DNA of 64,000 nucleotides from Cristatella mucedo (Eukaryota; Bryozoa; Phylactolaemata; Cristatellidae): NCBI GenBank assembly GCA_009760855.2, contig WPIO01000063.1, positions 539,001 to 603,000 of the forward strand, read 5' to 3'. Shown piece by piece: positions 1 to 9,078 of this stretch (position 1 is its first letter; each line of letters starts with the position of its first letter). The notes under the pieces were generated by a model. It saw only the letters and a program-made list of their open reading frames with translations, ran no database searches and was not told where the DNA came from. The position numbers and the translations under genes were made by a program.

Positions 1-594
1 CGGTCTGTCACAACTCATTCCAGCGCCTTTGATTGGCAACGGTTAATGAGAGACAGAGCGGAGGCAGCTGAAGCTTTTTTCTTGTCTAGTGATGCTTTTG
101 TTATTGGTGCCACAACTACAGCCTACTTGAAAGAATCAGGGACATCAATTGGGGCCGATGACATGTTTATCACGTTCATTATGCATAGCAACCACAGCAG
201 AGCTATGCATCGTACAACCAGGGCAGTGAGTATAGGATCAAGACGGCTAGGAGCCTCCTTTGATTGGGAGATATAAGAATTTCAAGATTTGGTCACTCGT
301 TCCCTTCTGAAGCATAGACACGTAGGTTCTGCAATGAATTGAGGGGATAGTCATGTGTGGTTGTAATTTTGGAACAGGAGTCCACAGGGGCTGCTGCTAT
401 CTCAAGAATGGACTTTCTGACATTTTCAACCATGCTGACCAATAAGCTTTAGCAGCGGTCACCTAGAACGCCACTAGGCTCATTTCGAAATGAGCTTATC
501 TGGATGCCGTTAAAAAAAGGTTGACCATAGACATCGGCCTTTTCGGATTGTGAATCTGTGCTTGAATAACATTTGGTAGCATCTGGACTTTGCT
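1..594 (-). mobile_element. CR1/L2-type LINE fragment, linker to RT start (antisense, part 1)
   Basis: The sequence aligns by eye with two other antisense copies in this window, at 4530-4777 plus 5565-6890 and at 12175-13200. Read on the minus strand it corresponds to the stretch between the endonuclease and the reverse transcriptase of a Jockey-superfamily LINE. The best preserved copy (4538-4770) shows the diagnostic 'VVKPLLTKASLD' just before the RT domain. This copy is heavily decayed by stops. It continues at 1682 after an inserted second LINE. Confidence 0.6.
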
Positions 595-1681
595 TTAACC
601 AGTACTTAGCCCCTACCTTTAATCAGTTTTACTAGTTCAGGGCGAACCAGTTAGGATTCGTAAACTAAAAGGACTATCACTCAAAATCGGCTCTACAAGC
701 CTATCTCCTGATGAATCTTCACGAAATAAAAGTGTCACGTTCCAAAATGCCTTTTTGTTACACCAGCTTCACAATTAAATTTGCCTAGTTTCAGCTACAT
801 AACACTACCAAAACTCGGGCTTGTTTTGACAGGGATAACACTTCTAAGTTGGTCCATGTATGTGTCACATCCCGTATTGACTTCAGCAAATCAAGGCTCG
901 CCGGTCTAACGGCCTGTGCAAGCAGGCGCTTACAGCTGGTGCCAAACTCTGCAGCTAGGCTTGTCTTTCGTGAGCGTCACGGTTGCCAAATTATACCACT
1001 TTTTGCCAATCTACACGGACTATTAGTCAAGCTACGGATCGACTCCAAGGCTTTGTCGCTCACTGTTACTTCCCTCTATTCTTTGACTCCATCCAACGAA
1101 TCAGATCAATTCCCCACCGGGCTAAGTGTCGTACCATCGGCTTTTCGGAATCTAACTGTTCACTTATACCTTGTAAAAACCTCAAATCCTTTGGAGACCA
1201 TGCCTTCAGTTCATAGGCTCCAAAGCCTGGAACCCACTCCCTACTTGCGTCACGACATCACCTGAATTGACCACATTTACAAATAAATTTAAAACGTACC
1301 AATTTAACACAGCATCTAGTGGGTCCCTGTAATTCATCTTTTATGTGCTTATGCTTGGTGACATTGTGCATTCTGCCACTAACCAGACTTGCATGCTGAC
1401 CCTGTGCATTTTACCCTAACAATCCTATACTTGCTGTTTTTAGAGCACCCTACAACTTATGATCCGATATTGTCTCCTTTGCAGCAAATGTAAAGCGCCA
1501 GCCGAAAAGGGGCTTGCCCCGACCAAGGTCTGGCTGAGGTCGTGGGCTCGAGCCCCGAGGCATGTGTGAAGCGCCTGAATAGAGATTATGTTCTCTTGGG
1601 ACGCTATATAGATGAATTATTTTTTTTAAAGAGATTAAGTTTTCTAAAGGTGCTGTATCACGTCCGTTATTATTATTATTA
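595..1681 (+). mobile_element. 5'-truncated CR1/L2-type LINE, 3' half, inserted in an older LINE
   Basis: The plus strand encodes the C-terminal region typical of CR1/L2 ORF2: around 850-1010 the frame reads like 'TSRIDFSKSRLAGL' followed by a 'RRLQLV...SAARLV' block. The family's 3' end follows: 'gcagcaaatgtaaagcgcc', an 'agagattaagttttct' block, then a (ATT)n tail near 1668-1681. Frameshifts and stops show it is dead. It sits between sequences that are contiguous in the other two copies of the host LINE, which fixes it as an insertion. A SINE at about 1499-1627 interrupts its own 3' tail. Confidence 0.65.
1499..1627 (+). mobile_element. tRNA-derived SINE (family 1) inserted in a LINE tail
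   Basis: Contains 'gccccgaccaaggtctggctgaggtcgtgggctcgagcccc', carrying a polymerase III B-box-like GGGCTCGAGCCC, followed by 'gaagcgcctgaatagagatta' and 'cgctatatagatgaatta'. The 5' tRNA-like head is truncated or altered compared with the fuller copies at 37078 and 47255. The LINE tail sequence resumes directly after its T-rich end. Confidence 0.65.
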
Positions 1682-2950
1682 CCCAGGATGGATTGGTATA
1701 ATCTACAGTAGTCATCGTATGTATGTCGATGGATACATAGTCCCCATGTTCGGTATTCGTTCTCAAACTTGGGCTATGTAGACCTAGCTGCTTTAATTGT
1801 CCATTAAGAACCACAGGCTATCTAAAAGACGGGACACGGTACCCTATAACAAAGATGCAAACTCGTCGAGCATGTCAGCTAAAGTCATAATGTAGCATTT
1901 TACCGATGATGACAGGTCGGAATGGGGCTTGTGCAGCAGGGGCGAAGATGTTCTCGCGTGGACAGTATTGATGACACGACTCTTCAGGATTCGCGAGTCC
2001 TGCGTAACTTTAGATGCCTAGGAGGGCGCAGACTGTCGACCGAATGCGATCTGCATGCGATCAAATAAGCGGACTTTGGTAGTAATAGGTGAACGTGGCA
2101 TACAGTTTTAAGAAATGTGATGATCGTGTGCGTGACTGTGAACTTAGATAGACAGGGTCACGCAGGCGAGCCACGAGAGAAAATCATCATCAGCGCAGAA
2201 AAGAGAAATTCGACACAAAGGGCGCCACAAATAGGCCGAAATCGGAAGGAATGCTAAAATTAACCATAACGAGGTAAGATCGATTTCACGCACGAAGCAT
2301 CGAAACGAAATTGGAGACTCGTGCTGTAAAGAAGTTGGCGAAACCTAGGCGCCATACAGCACTGCCATAATTGGCAGCTTGCTTTCGGATGAATGCTGAA
2401 CAAGAGATTCGAAAGACTGCATTGAAGGATTTTAAACAGTTTAAACTTGGTGGACGAACGTGCGACAATGGCAACACTGCCGTTAGGTTTGATTGATCTA
2501 GAAGTATGAAAGAAGACAGACTACAGGGTTTGTGTCAATTATTTTTAGGCGACTTTGTACAGGTCTCGGCCAAGGCCAACAAGTCTTTACTGTTGCCAGT
2601 ACTAAGGTCATCTATTATTAGGTACTTATTGCAAATTGAGGGGCAATTACAGAGACAGGTATTAGGCTTTGCCTCCGGGATTGTAGCAGGTCTACCGACA
2701 ACTAAAGTAGAGTGAGTAACCACAGCAATTGGGGAAGATTCGATCAGGCGGCTCGAGATGTTTCTGGGAATAGCCAACGTGCCTGACTACCAGCCAAGTG
2801 TGTTTCGGCCTCCACGGCCGATTCGGCTAGGCCGCCATTTGTTAATCACCAATCCGTAGACCGTAGTGCTAGCAATCGCATTTAGGAATGAATTTGAACT
2901 GCCATAGCGAAAAGATAACATGCAAGCATGATTATACCTAAGAGGCAGAT
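1682..2950 (-). mobile_element. CR1/L2-type LINE fragment, endonuclease region (antisense, part 2)
   Basis: Continuation of the antisense LINE begun at 1-594. On the minus strand around 2550-2640 it reads 'LIIDDLSTGNSKDLLALAET', the start of an APE-type endonuclease (compare the usual 'DLLALTETWL'). It matches 5885-6890 and 12680-13200 along its length. Many stops and indels are present, so it is a dead copy. The 5' limit near 2950 is where similarity to the 6.8 kb copy fades. Confidence 0.6.
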
Positions 2951-3757
2951 TACAAATAGCCGATTTTAGAAAATGAGCATCCCTAGAATGTGACTAACCA
3001 TTCAACCAGTGTGGCGGCTTGGTTATAGCTGCCGCCAGCATTTTCAAATAGCTACATAAACTACAACAGACTAGGTTCCTTTCACCAGCTGGAGCATCGA
3101 ATCCTACCAAACGGTGGGTAGTGACAATCCGCACGTTCGTTCAAGCCGTCGAGAATTCTTGTTGTGAATGTCTAAGGTATTTTTTGGGGGCACACTGTGG
3201 TCAAGCATTTTCTATTGGGTTACAACTGCCAGATAGCAAGCCAGTAGGTTAGGTGGATTTTCAAAATCCTGCCTGACCTCGTTGCATTCTCTTTGCACAC
3301 TGCTAGTATTTTCCATTGCGTGCTACCTGTGTGCAGTTTATTTAAAGCTGTCTCTGCTATAGCTAAATGCAGGTTGCTTGAGCTGACCGTATACGTAAGA
3401 TGTCTCTTGGATTTCATTAAACGTTTAATTCGCCTCAGCCGCACTTCTTTTAAAAGCTTAAAAATATGCATGATATCTAAAATAGATTCACTAAAATTTT
3501 GCTCTCGTAAAATGCTTTTGATAGAACATACTAGTCGACGGTTTCATGCATACAAAAAGACTTGTGGCAGTTCACCCAATCTGAATGCACACTGGACACT
3601 TACGTACGTAGCATTACAGATTGGGTTTTTATACTAACATCCCAGCCATGTCACACGGGCGGCATAGCTGACAAAAGTAAGATTGATTTAAAACGGGCAA
3701 ATGTGAATGCCAACGAAAACTCATTGTTGAGAAATTAAAACAGAATTAAAATTAGTC
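2951..3757. other. AT-rich intergenic stretch, no feature recognised
   Basis: Short open frames only, and no repeat match elsewhere in the window. It forms the upstream flank of the small peptide gene. Confidence 0.5.
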
Positions 3758-3765
3758 TATATATT
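3758..3765 (+). promoter_or_regulatory. TATA-like box for the small secreted peptide gene
   Basis: TATATATT lies 95 bp before the ATG at 3853, which would give a 5' UTR of about 65 nt. Immediately before the start codon there is also 'ttatttcag' (AG at 3847-3848), which could be a cis- or trans-splice acceptor. I cannot tell which is used. Confidence 0.35.
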
Positions 3766-3852
3766 AAGCAAGCAACCTTTTAATAGAATCGACTATTTCT
3801 TCAGCTCTTGAAAAAGGAGCTTAAGCAGCCGTTTCCATATTATTTCAGAACA

Positions 3853-4367
3853 ATGAATTCTCTCACTGTCGCGGTTGTGGCTGTGCTGCTGTTTCATCTG
3901 GCTATGTCTTCGGTAAGTTTTAAACTCGGCAATTCAAATCAATTCTGTTTCTAACTGTAAAATATTCTCTCAGAAAAACGTTAGTGTACTGGAGACTTGC
4001 CAGCAAATATTCCATTGGCATTGATTTGAAGCTAATAAGCGTATTCGCTGCTGTGTCTCTTGAGTTGAGCATCCTATTTGGCCTAAGACTATTTCCCGAT
4101 GGCTCTGTTACAGAATGTTGAAGAAAATGCTGACTTGAGCCAAGAGCTGGAAGCTGAAATGGAGGATCTTTTCAGAGGCAAGTAGTGAGAGAGCAGGGCC
4201 AGCTCAGCATGCAATAGCTGTACTGAGATTGACTTTTAACTCGGCTTAGGCGACTTCAATTGTCTTCCGATTGCGACTTTTCAGATCACGAAGAAGCAAA
4301 GAGGTATTTTGCGGATGATGTTTCCCGGATAGCACAAGGTATTGTAAAACGTTTCCATGGGAAGTAA
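3853..4367 (+). CDS. Small secreted peptide precursor, three exons, 68 residues
   Basis: Exons are 3853-3912, 4114-4177 and 4285-4367. Exon 1 codes exactly a signal peptide (residues 1-20, hydrophobic core VAVVAVLLF) and ends at a consensus gtaagt donor, phase 0. Exon 2 follows 'tctgttacag' and codes a strongly acidic segment (residues 21-41). Its donor is AG|GCAAGT, a classic GC-type donor, phase 1. Exon 3 follows 'cgacttttcag' and stays open to TAA at 4365-4367. It carries Lys-Arg at 47-48 and 63-64 and ends Phe-His-Gly-Lys, a possible amidation signal. AATAAA lies at 4442. The signal/acidic-pro/basic-mature layout, one module per exon, is typical of neuropeptide, antimicrobial or venom-type precursors. 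I do not recognise the family and assign no activity. If intron 2 is retained, the frame stops inside the donor (TAG 4183-4185). Confidence 0.72.
4178..4284 (+). other. GC-AG intron of the small peptide gene
   Basis: The donor is AGAG|GCAAGT and the acceptor ends 'cgacttttcag'. GC donors are about one percent of animal introns and are usually strong matches elsewhere in the site, as here. The intron contains a stop codon two codons after the exon boundary, so retention would give a shorter product of 43 residues. Confidence 0.55.
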
Positions 4368-4441
4368 ACGGCTGCGATTAAAGTAATATCGCCTCGAAGA
4401 AATGTTACTGCATGGCTTCTCGTCGATGTAACATTCAACAA

Positions 4442-4447
4442 AATAAA
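4442..4447 (+). terminator. Poly(A) signal AATAAA of the small peptide gene
   Basis: AATAAA lies 75 bp after the stop codon at 4367, a normal spacing for a short 3' UTR. Confidence 0.5.
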
Positions 4448-4529
4448 TTGCGTTTGAAAATGTTGTCAACCTTATTTGCAATATTTACTATACAGAGATA
4501 CTTAGTGGGACAACAGAGCTCTAGCCTTT

Positions 4530-4777
4530 TAAGTGTCTTAGATGGAAACAGTAAAAGCGACATATGGCGGAAGCTGCCGCTCCAGATAATTTTGGTCTAG
4601 TGATGCTTTCGTTAATAGTGGCTTAACTACAGCCTTTGTCAAAGAATTGAGGTCATCCCTTAAGACCGATGACGTATTTATCGTGTTAGTTATCCATAGC
4701 CGCAGTAGGACTATGCATCGTACAGCAAGTGCAATGGGTATATGTAAAAGAGAACTAGCAGCCTTACTTGATTGGGA
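4530..4777 (-). mobile_element. CR1/L2-type LINE fragment, linker/RT start (antisense)
   Basis: The minus strand reads '...LTKAVVKPLLTKASLDQNYL', the conserved entry into the RT domain of CR1/L2 LINEs (compare 'VRPLLKKPSLD...LNNYRP'). It is followed at lower coordinates by a decayed continuation. A second LINE is inserted at about 4778, and the rest of this copy resumes at 5565. Confidence 0.65.
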
Positions 4778-5564
4778 GATTTCAAAAGCTTCATTCAGAA
4801 GACTGCCTCTACAGCTAGCCATCACATCCGATCCCTATCCAAGATTAGAAGCTGTCTCCCACAGTGGCTTGTAAACAATTTAACTAGCTCTTTAGTTCTG
4901 TCTCGGCTTGATTATTGTAATTCCCTTTTAGCTGGGCTACCAAAGAAAGCTATTATGCCACTACAGCGGACTATGAATATGGCTGCAAGGCTGGTCTTCA
5001 AGTCCCAGTGGTTTGAGCACGTGTCACCTTTGCTGGAAGAGCTAGGATGGTTGCCGGTTCAGCAAAGGATACAGAGCAAAGTTCTTATGCTGACCCACAA
5101 GGCCCGCCACGGCTTGGCTCCTTCATACCTAGCTGAACTGCTGCATCAGTTTCAGCCGGTTCGCGCCCTCAGGTCCTGTGTGGACAATAAATTAGCTGTC
5201 CCATTCCTCCGCTTAAAGACAGTTGGCGACAGAAGCTTTAGCTCTGCAGGTCCTAGACTGTGGAACTCGCTTCCACAATTCTTGAGCAACGACATCTACT
5301 CTCCAACTGCCGACTATGGCACATCTTTTTCAGCGGTCCTGAACTGCTACTTCCATGCTACTCACTACCTCAACTGCTCTCCTAACTCTGCTATGCTTCC
5401 CACTTTCTCTTTGTTGCGTGAGACGAAGTCTGTTGGCTACCGAATGCGTACCGAAAGCCGCTTAGGCTGTGAGTGCGCTATACAAAACTCTCCTGCGTAA
5501 CACCCACATGGTCTTTATGACTTTGTGGAGTTACTGACGGAGATACATTACATTACATTACATT
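4778..5564 (+). mobile_element. 5'-truncated LINE (family A) with (ACATT)n tail
   Basis: An open frame runs to 5500 and encodes the C-terminal part of a CR1/L2/Rex-type ORF2: 'SLVLSRLDYCNSLLAGLP', then 'AARLVFKSQ', 'LGWLPVQQRI' and 'SSAGPRLWNSLPQF'. It is nearly the same sequence as 63780-64000, so it belongs to the family whose RT is preserved at the window's right end. The element ends in a short (ACATT)n tail at 5544-5564. The long intact frame suggests a relatively recent insertion into the older antisense LINE on both sides. Confidence 0.75.
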
Positions 5565-6890
5565 GACGAATTTTAGGATTTTATTATTCATTCACTTTTG
5601 GAACATAGACATTGAGGTGTTGAAAAAAATCTAAGGTAGTCCTGTGGTGTTGTAATTTCGGGAATGGTGTCCACCGAGATTGCTGCTATCTCAGGGATAT
5701 ACTCTCTGATCCTGTTTATTTCACTGACAGAGATGCTAGAGAAACGATTGGCTAGATCGCCACAAGGCTCACGTGGTAACGAGCTAACCTGGAAGAAGTC
5801 AAAGAAGTGGTTGACCATAGACGTCAGCATTTTTAGATTGTGCATCTGTGATTCAACAATATTTGGTAGTAGCTGCACTTAGCCTTACCCAGGAAGGATT
5901 ATCTATATCTACAGTAGTCCTCGTATGCACGTTAATGGATAGATAGTCCGGATATTGTATATGCTTTCTCAAGTTTGGGCTTTGTAGACCGAGCTAATTT
6001 AACTGTCTGCAGTGAACCACAGGCCGTCTAATCGAGGGCGCACAGTTTTCTTTGTCGGAGGTGCGAGCCCTTCGAGCGTGTGACCTAAAATCGTGCTGTA
6101 GCATTCTGCTGACTATGACAAGTTGGAACGGGCATTGGGTACCAGGTGCGAATACGATTTACTTGTGTGAACAGTGTTGATGCCACGAGTCATGAGGCTT
6201 CGCAAATCGTACGTAACTTTACGAAAAATGAGATAGGATTATTGTAACGTAAGGAACTAAGCAGTGTCGAGGTGCCACATACCACTGCCACAATTGGCAG
6301 CTTGTTTTCAGATGAATGCGAAACAAGAGATTCCAGAGACTGCATTGAAGTGACCACAGACAGTTTAAATTTGAGAGAGGAATATGCGACAACGTCAACT
6401 GTGCCGTAACGTTTGATTGACCTATAAGTATTTAAGAAGATAAAGTCTACGGGGCTGTTTCCATAATACACGGGCTGTTAGGCGATTTCTGCCAGGTGTC
6501 GGTCAAGGGAAAGGGGCTTGGCCGTTGCCAGTAATTATGTCATATATTATTAGGGATTTATTGCACATTTAAGGGCTATTACAGAGACAAGCATTAGGCT
6601 GAGCCTCCGGGACAGTAGCAGATCTGCGAAAAACTGGACTAGAGTGAATAACCAGACCAGTTGAGCAAGATCCGATTATGCGGCTCGAGATGTTTCTGGT
6701 TAAAGCTGTCATGTCTAATTTACCGGGGAGGGTGTTTAGGCCACCATAGCCGATCCGAGTAGGCCACCTTTGTCAATCACCAATTCTCAGATCCTAGCAC
6801 CTGCAATCACATTAAGGAATGTATTTGAACTGCCATAGCCCAACGATAGTATGCAGGCACGGTAATTAACTAATGGGCAGATTAAAAAGA
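5565..6890 (-). mobile_element. CR1/L2-type LINE fragment, endonuclease and linker (antisense)
   Basis: This resumes the copy cut by the 4778-5564 insertion. On the minus strand 6190-6471 contains 'AYSSLKFKLSV...LESLV...NKLPIVAVV', matching the middle of an APE endonuclease. 5588-5878 contains 'DLANRFSSISVSEINRIREYI', matching the inter-domain linker. Frames are broken. Confidence 0.6.
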
Positions 6891-7306
6891 GATGGCGAAA
6901 ATAAAGCGGCAGGTGACGTGGCTGGGTAAGCCATGCAACGTGGGAATAGGTCTTGTGCAGTAAGCGTTTAGATATTTATAGGCATCGAGCTTCCTAGGAC
7001 CTTCGGTTATACGATACTCAGATATGTTTTAAGCAGGTCTTAGCTGTATTAGTTTCTGCTAATGATGTTTTCAAGAACTTGGATTGTCTGAATAGAGTTA
7101 ACAACGGACAGGAAATTCTTGCCGGTCTTGCTGTGGGGAAGTGAGAATACTCTGACCCCTGTCAGGGTTAAAGGGGTTATCTTTGTACAAACCAAGCGCT
7201 GCAATAGGTATCTGTAACAAGTTTGAATCTGAAATTCTAGCTCCAAATTTCAAAGAAACAACGTTGCCTAAGCTATACACTGACCGTCTTTGATGTGCTA
7301 ATAAAT

Positions 7307-8092
7307 TTAATAATAATAATAATAATAATATTGCACTTGATAAAGCGCCCTCAGAGAACTTAATCTCTTTCTAGGCGCTTTACATTTGCTGCAAAGTGAT
7401 ACGCAATAGAATAGTAAGTAAAATCATGCGTGAAAAACAAACAAAATGAATAACATGGTTAGGGGTTACATGCACTGGGTCAGCATGCAAATGTGGTTAG
7501 TGGCAGCATGAACAGTGTCAGCACGCATAAGCACATCGAGGACGAATCACAAGGACCCACTAAATGCTGTCGTAAATAGGTATGTTTTTAAGTTTCTTTT
7601 AAATGTGGTCAGGTCAGGGGATGTTCTGATGCAGGTCGGGAGGGAGTTCCAGGCTGTGGGAGCATACGAGCTAAATGCACGGTCTCCAAAGGATTTAAGG
7701 TTTGTACGAGGTATTTCTAGACTGTTGGATTCCGAAAAGCGAGTGGTACGATGCTTTGCCTGATGGGGTAGTATCTCTGAAAGATAGGCTGAGCCATAGA
7801 ATGAAGAGACCTAAAAGTGAGCGACAAAATCTTGAAGTCAATCCGTTGCTTGACTGGTAACCAGTGCAGGTCGGTGAGAAGTGGAGTAATGTGGCAACTG
7901 CGACGCTCACGACAGACAAGCCTAGCTGCAGAGTTTTGCACCAGCTGCAATCGCCTGATCGCACATGCTGGTAGGCCAGTAAGCAGTGAGTTGCAGAAGT
8001 CGAGACGAGATGTCACGAATGCATGGACCAACTTGGACGTGGTATCCTTATCTAAACAAGCCCTAATTTTAGCAATGTTATGAAGCTGAAAA
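7307..8092 (-). mobile_element. CR1/L2-type LINE (family B), 3' half (antisense)
   Basis: It begins with the complement of the 3' tail, (AAT)n then 'gcacttgataaagcgccctcagag'. Read on the minus strand it continues into 'VTSRLDFCNSLLTGLP', 'RLQLVQNSAARLV' and 'LHWLPVKQRIDFKILSL', the usual C-terminal block of CR1/L2 ORF2. One frameshift and several stops are present. Confidence 0.75.
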
Positions 8093-8149
8093 ATTTAGAG
8101 CTCATCTGCTGGTAATGACAGATCTATCGGCACCTTTAGATACAGCTAT

Positions 8150-8830
8150 TTTAGCTGAGTGTGTACCTCCACAAAGCCTTAAAGACTACGTGGGTGTTAC
8201 GCAGGAGAGTTTTGTCTAGCTTACTCACAGCCTACGCGGCTTTCGGTGCGCATTCAGTAGCCACCGGTCTTCGTCTCGTGCAGAAAAAAGAAATTGGGAA
8301 GCATAGCAAAGTCAGGAGAGCAGTTGAGGTAGTGATTAGAATGGAAGCTGCCGTTCATGACCACGGAAAGTAATGAACCATAGTCAACAATAGGAGAGTA
8401 GTTGTCGTTGTGTAAGAATCATAGATTCTAATTCCACAGCCTAGGACCTGCAGAGCTAAAGCTTCCTTCGCCAGCGGTCTTTAAGTGGAGGAATGAAACA
8501 GCTAATTTATTGTCCATACATAACCTAACGGTGCGAAGAAGCTGAAACTGGTGCAGCAGTTCAGCTAGGTATGAAGGAGCCAAGCCATGGCGGGCCATGT
8601 GGTCAGCCTAAGATCTTTGCTCTGTATCCGTTGCTCAGCCGGCAAAGGAGACACGTGCTCAAACCTCTGGGACTTGAAGACTAGCCCTGCAGCAATACTC
8701 ATAGCCAGCCGTAGTAGCCAAGTTGCTTTCTTTGGCAGCCAGCCACAACGGAATCACAGTAGTCAAGCCGAGACAGAACTAAGGAGCTAAGGATCTAGTT
8801 GCCCCTGACCACCATGTCAACCTCGCTTAG
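8150..8830 (-). mobile_element. LINE family A, 3' part (antisense)
   Basis: Complementary to the 4778-5564 element. It shares, for example, 'cagctaatttattgtccata' and 'aaaggagacacgtgctcaaacc', plus the 3' end 'acctccacaaagcc'. It is more decayed than that copy. Confidence 0.65.
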
Positions 8831-8947
8831 TCTAAATCCACAGATTTAGTGCATGTATAGCACTTTAAAAGCCTATAGTCATTTATACAGTAAGACATTA
8901 GGTAAATATACTTTTGGTTAAGTGCACTATTCTGAACATATCTAATG

Positions 8948-9041
8948 CTAGCCGATGTCGTCGTCGGAATCGCTTTCGCTTTTGTTTCGACTGTAATATT
9001 CCCCCAGCTCTTCGTACCTGTCAGTTTTTCTAGGTCTGGAT
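8948..9041 (-). CDS. Possible 3'-terminal coding exon, acidic/serine-rich C-terminus
   Basis: After an acceptor-like 'gtgcctttgatctag' the minus strand is open for 30 codons and ends Ser-Asp-Ser-Asp-Asp-Asp-Ile-Gly-stop. The segment is charged throughout (basic SRPRK start, 'RYEELGEYYSR' middle, acidic end). It looks like the cytoplasmic or disordered tail of a larger protein and has no repeat match in the window. No upstream exon was found on the minus strand, and no AATAAA is obvious. The frame upstream is closed by a stop, so it stands or falls with the acceptor. Confidence 0.25.
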
Positions 9042-9078
9042 CTAGATCAAAGGCACGTAAATATTTCGCAATCTTCAT

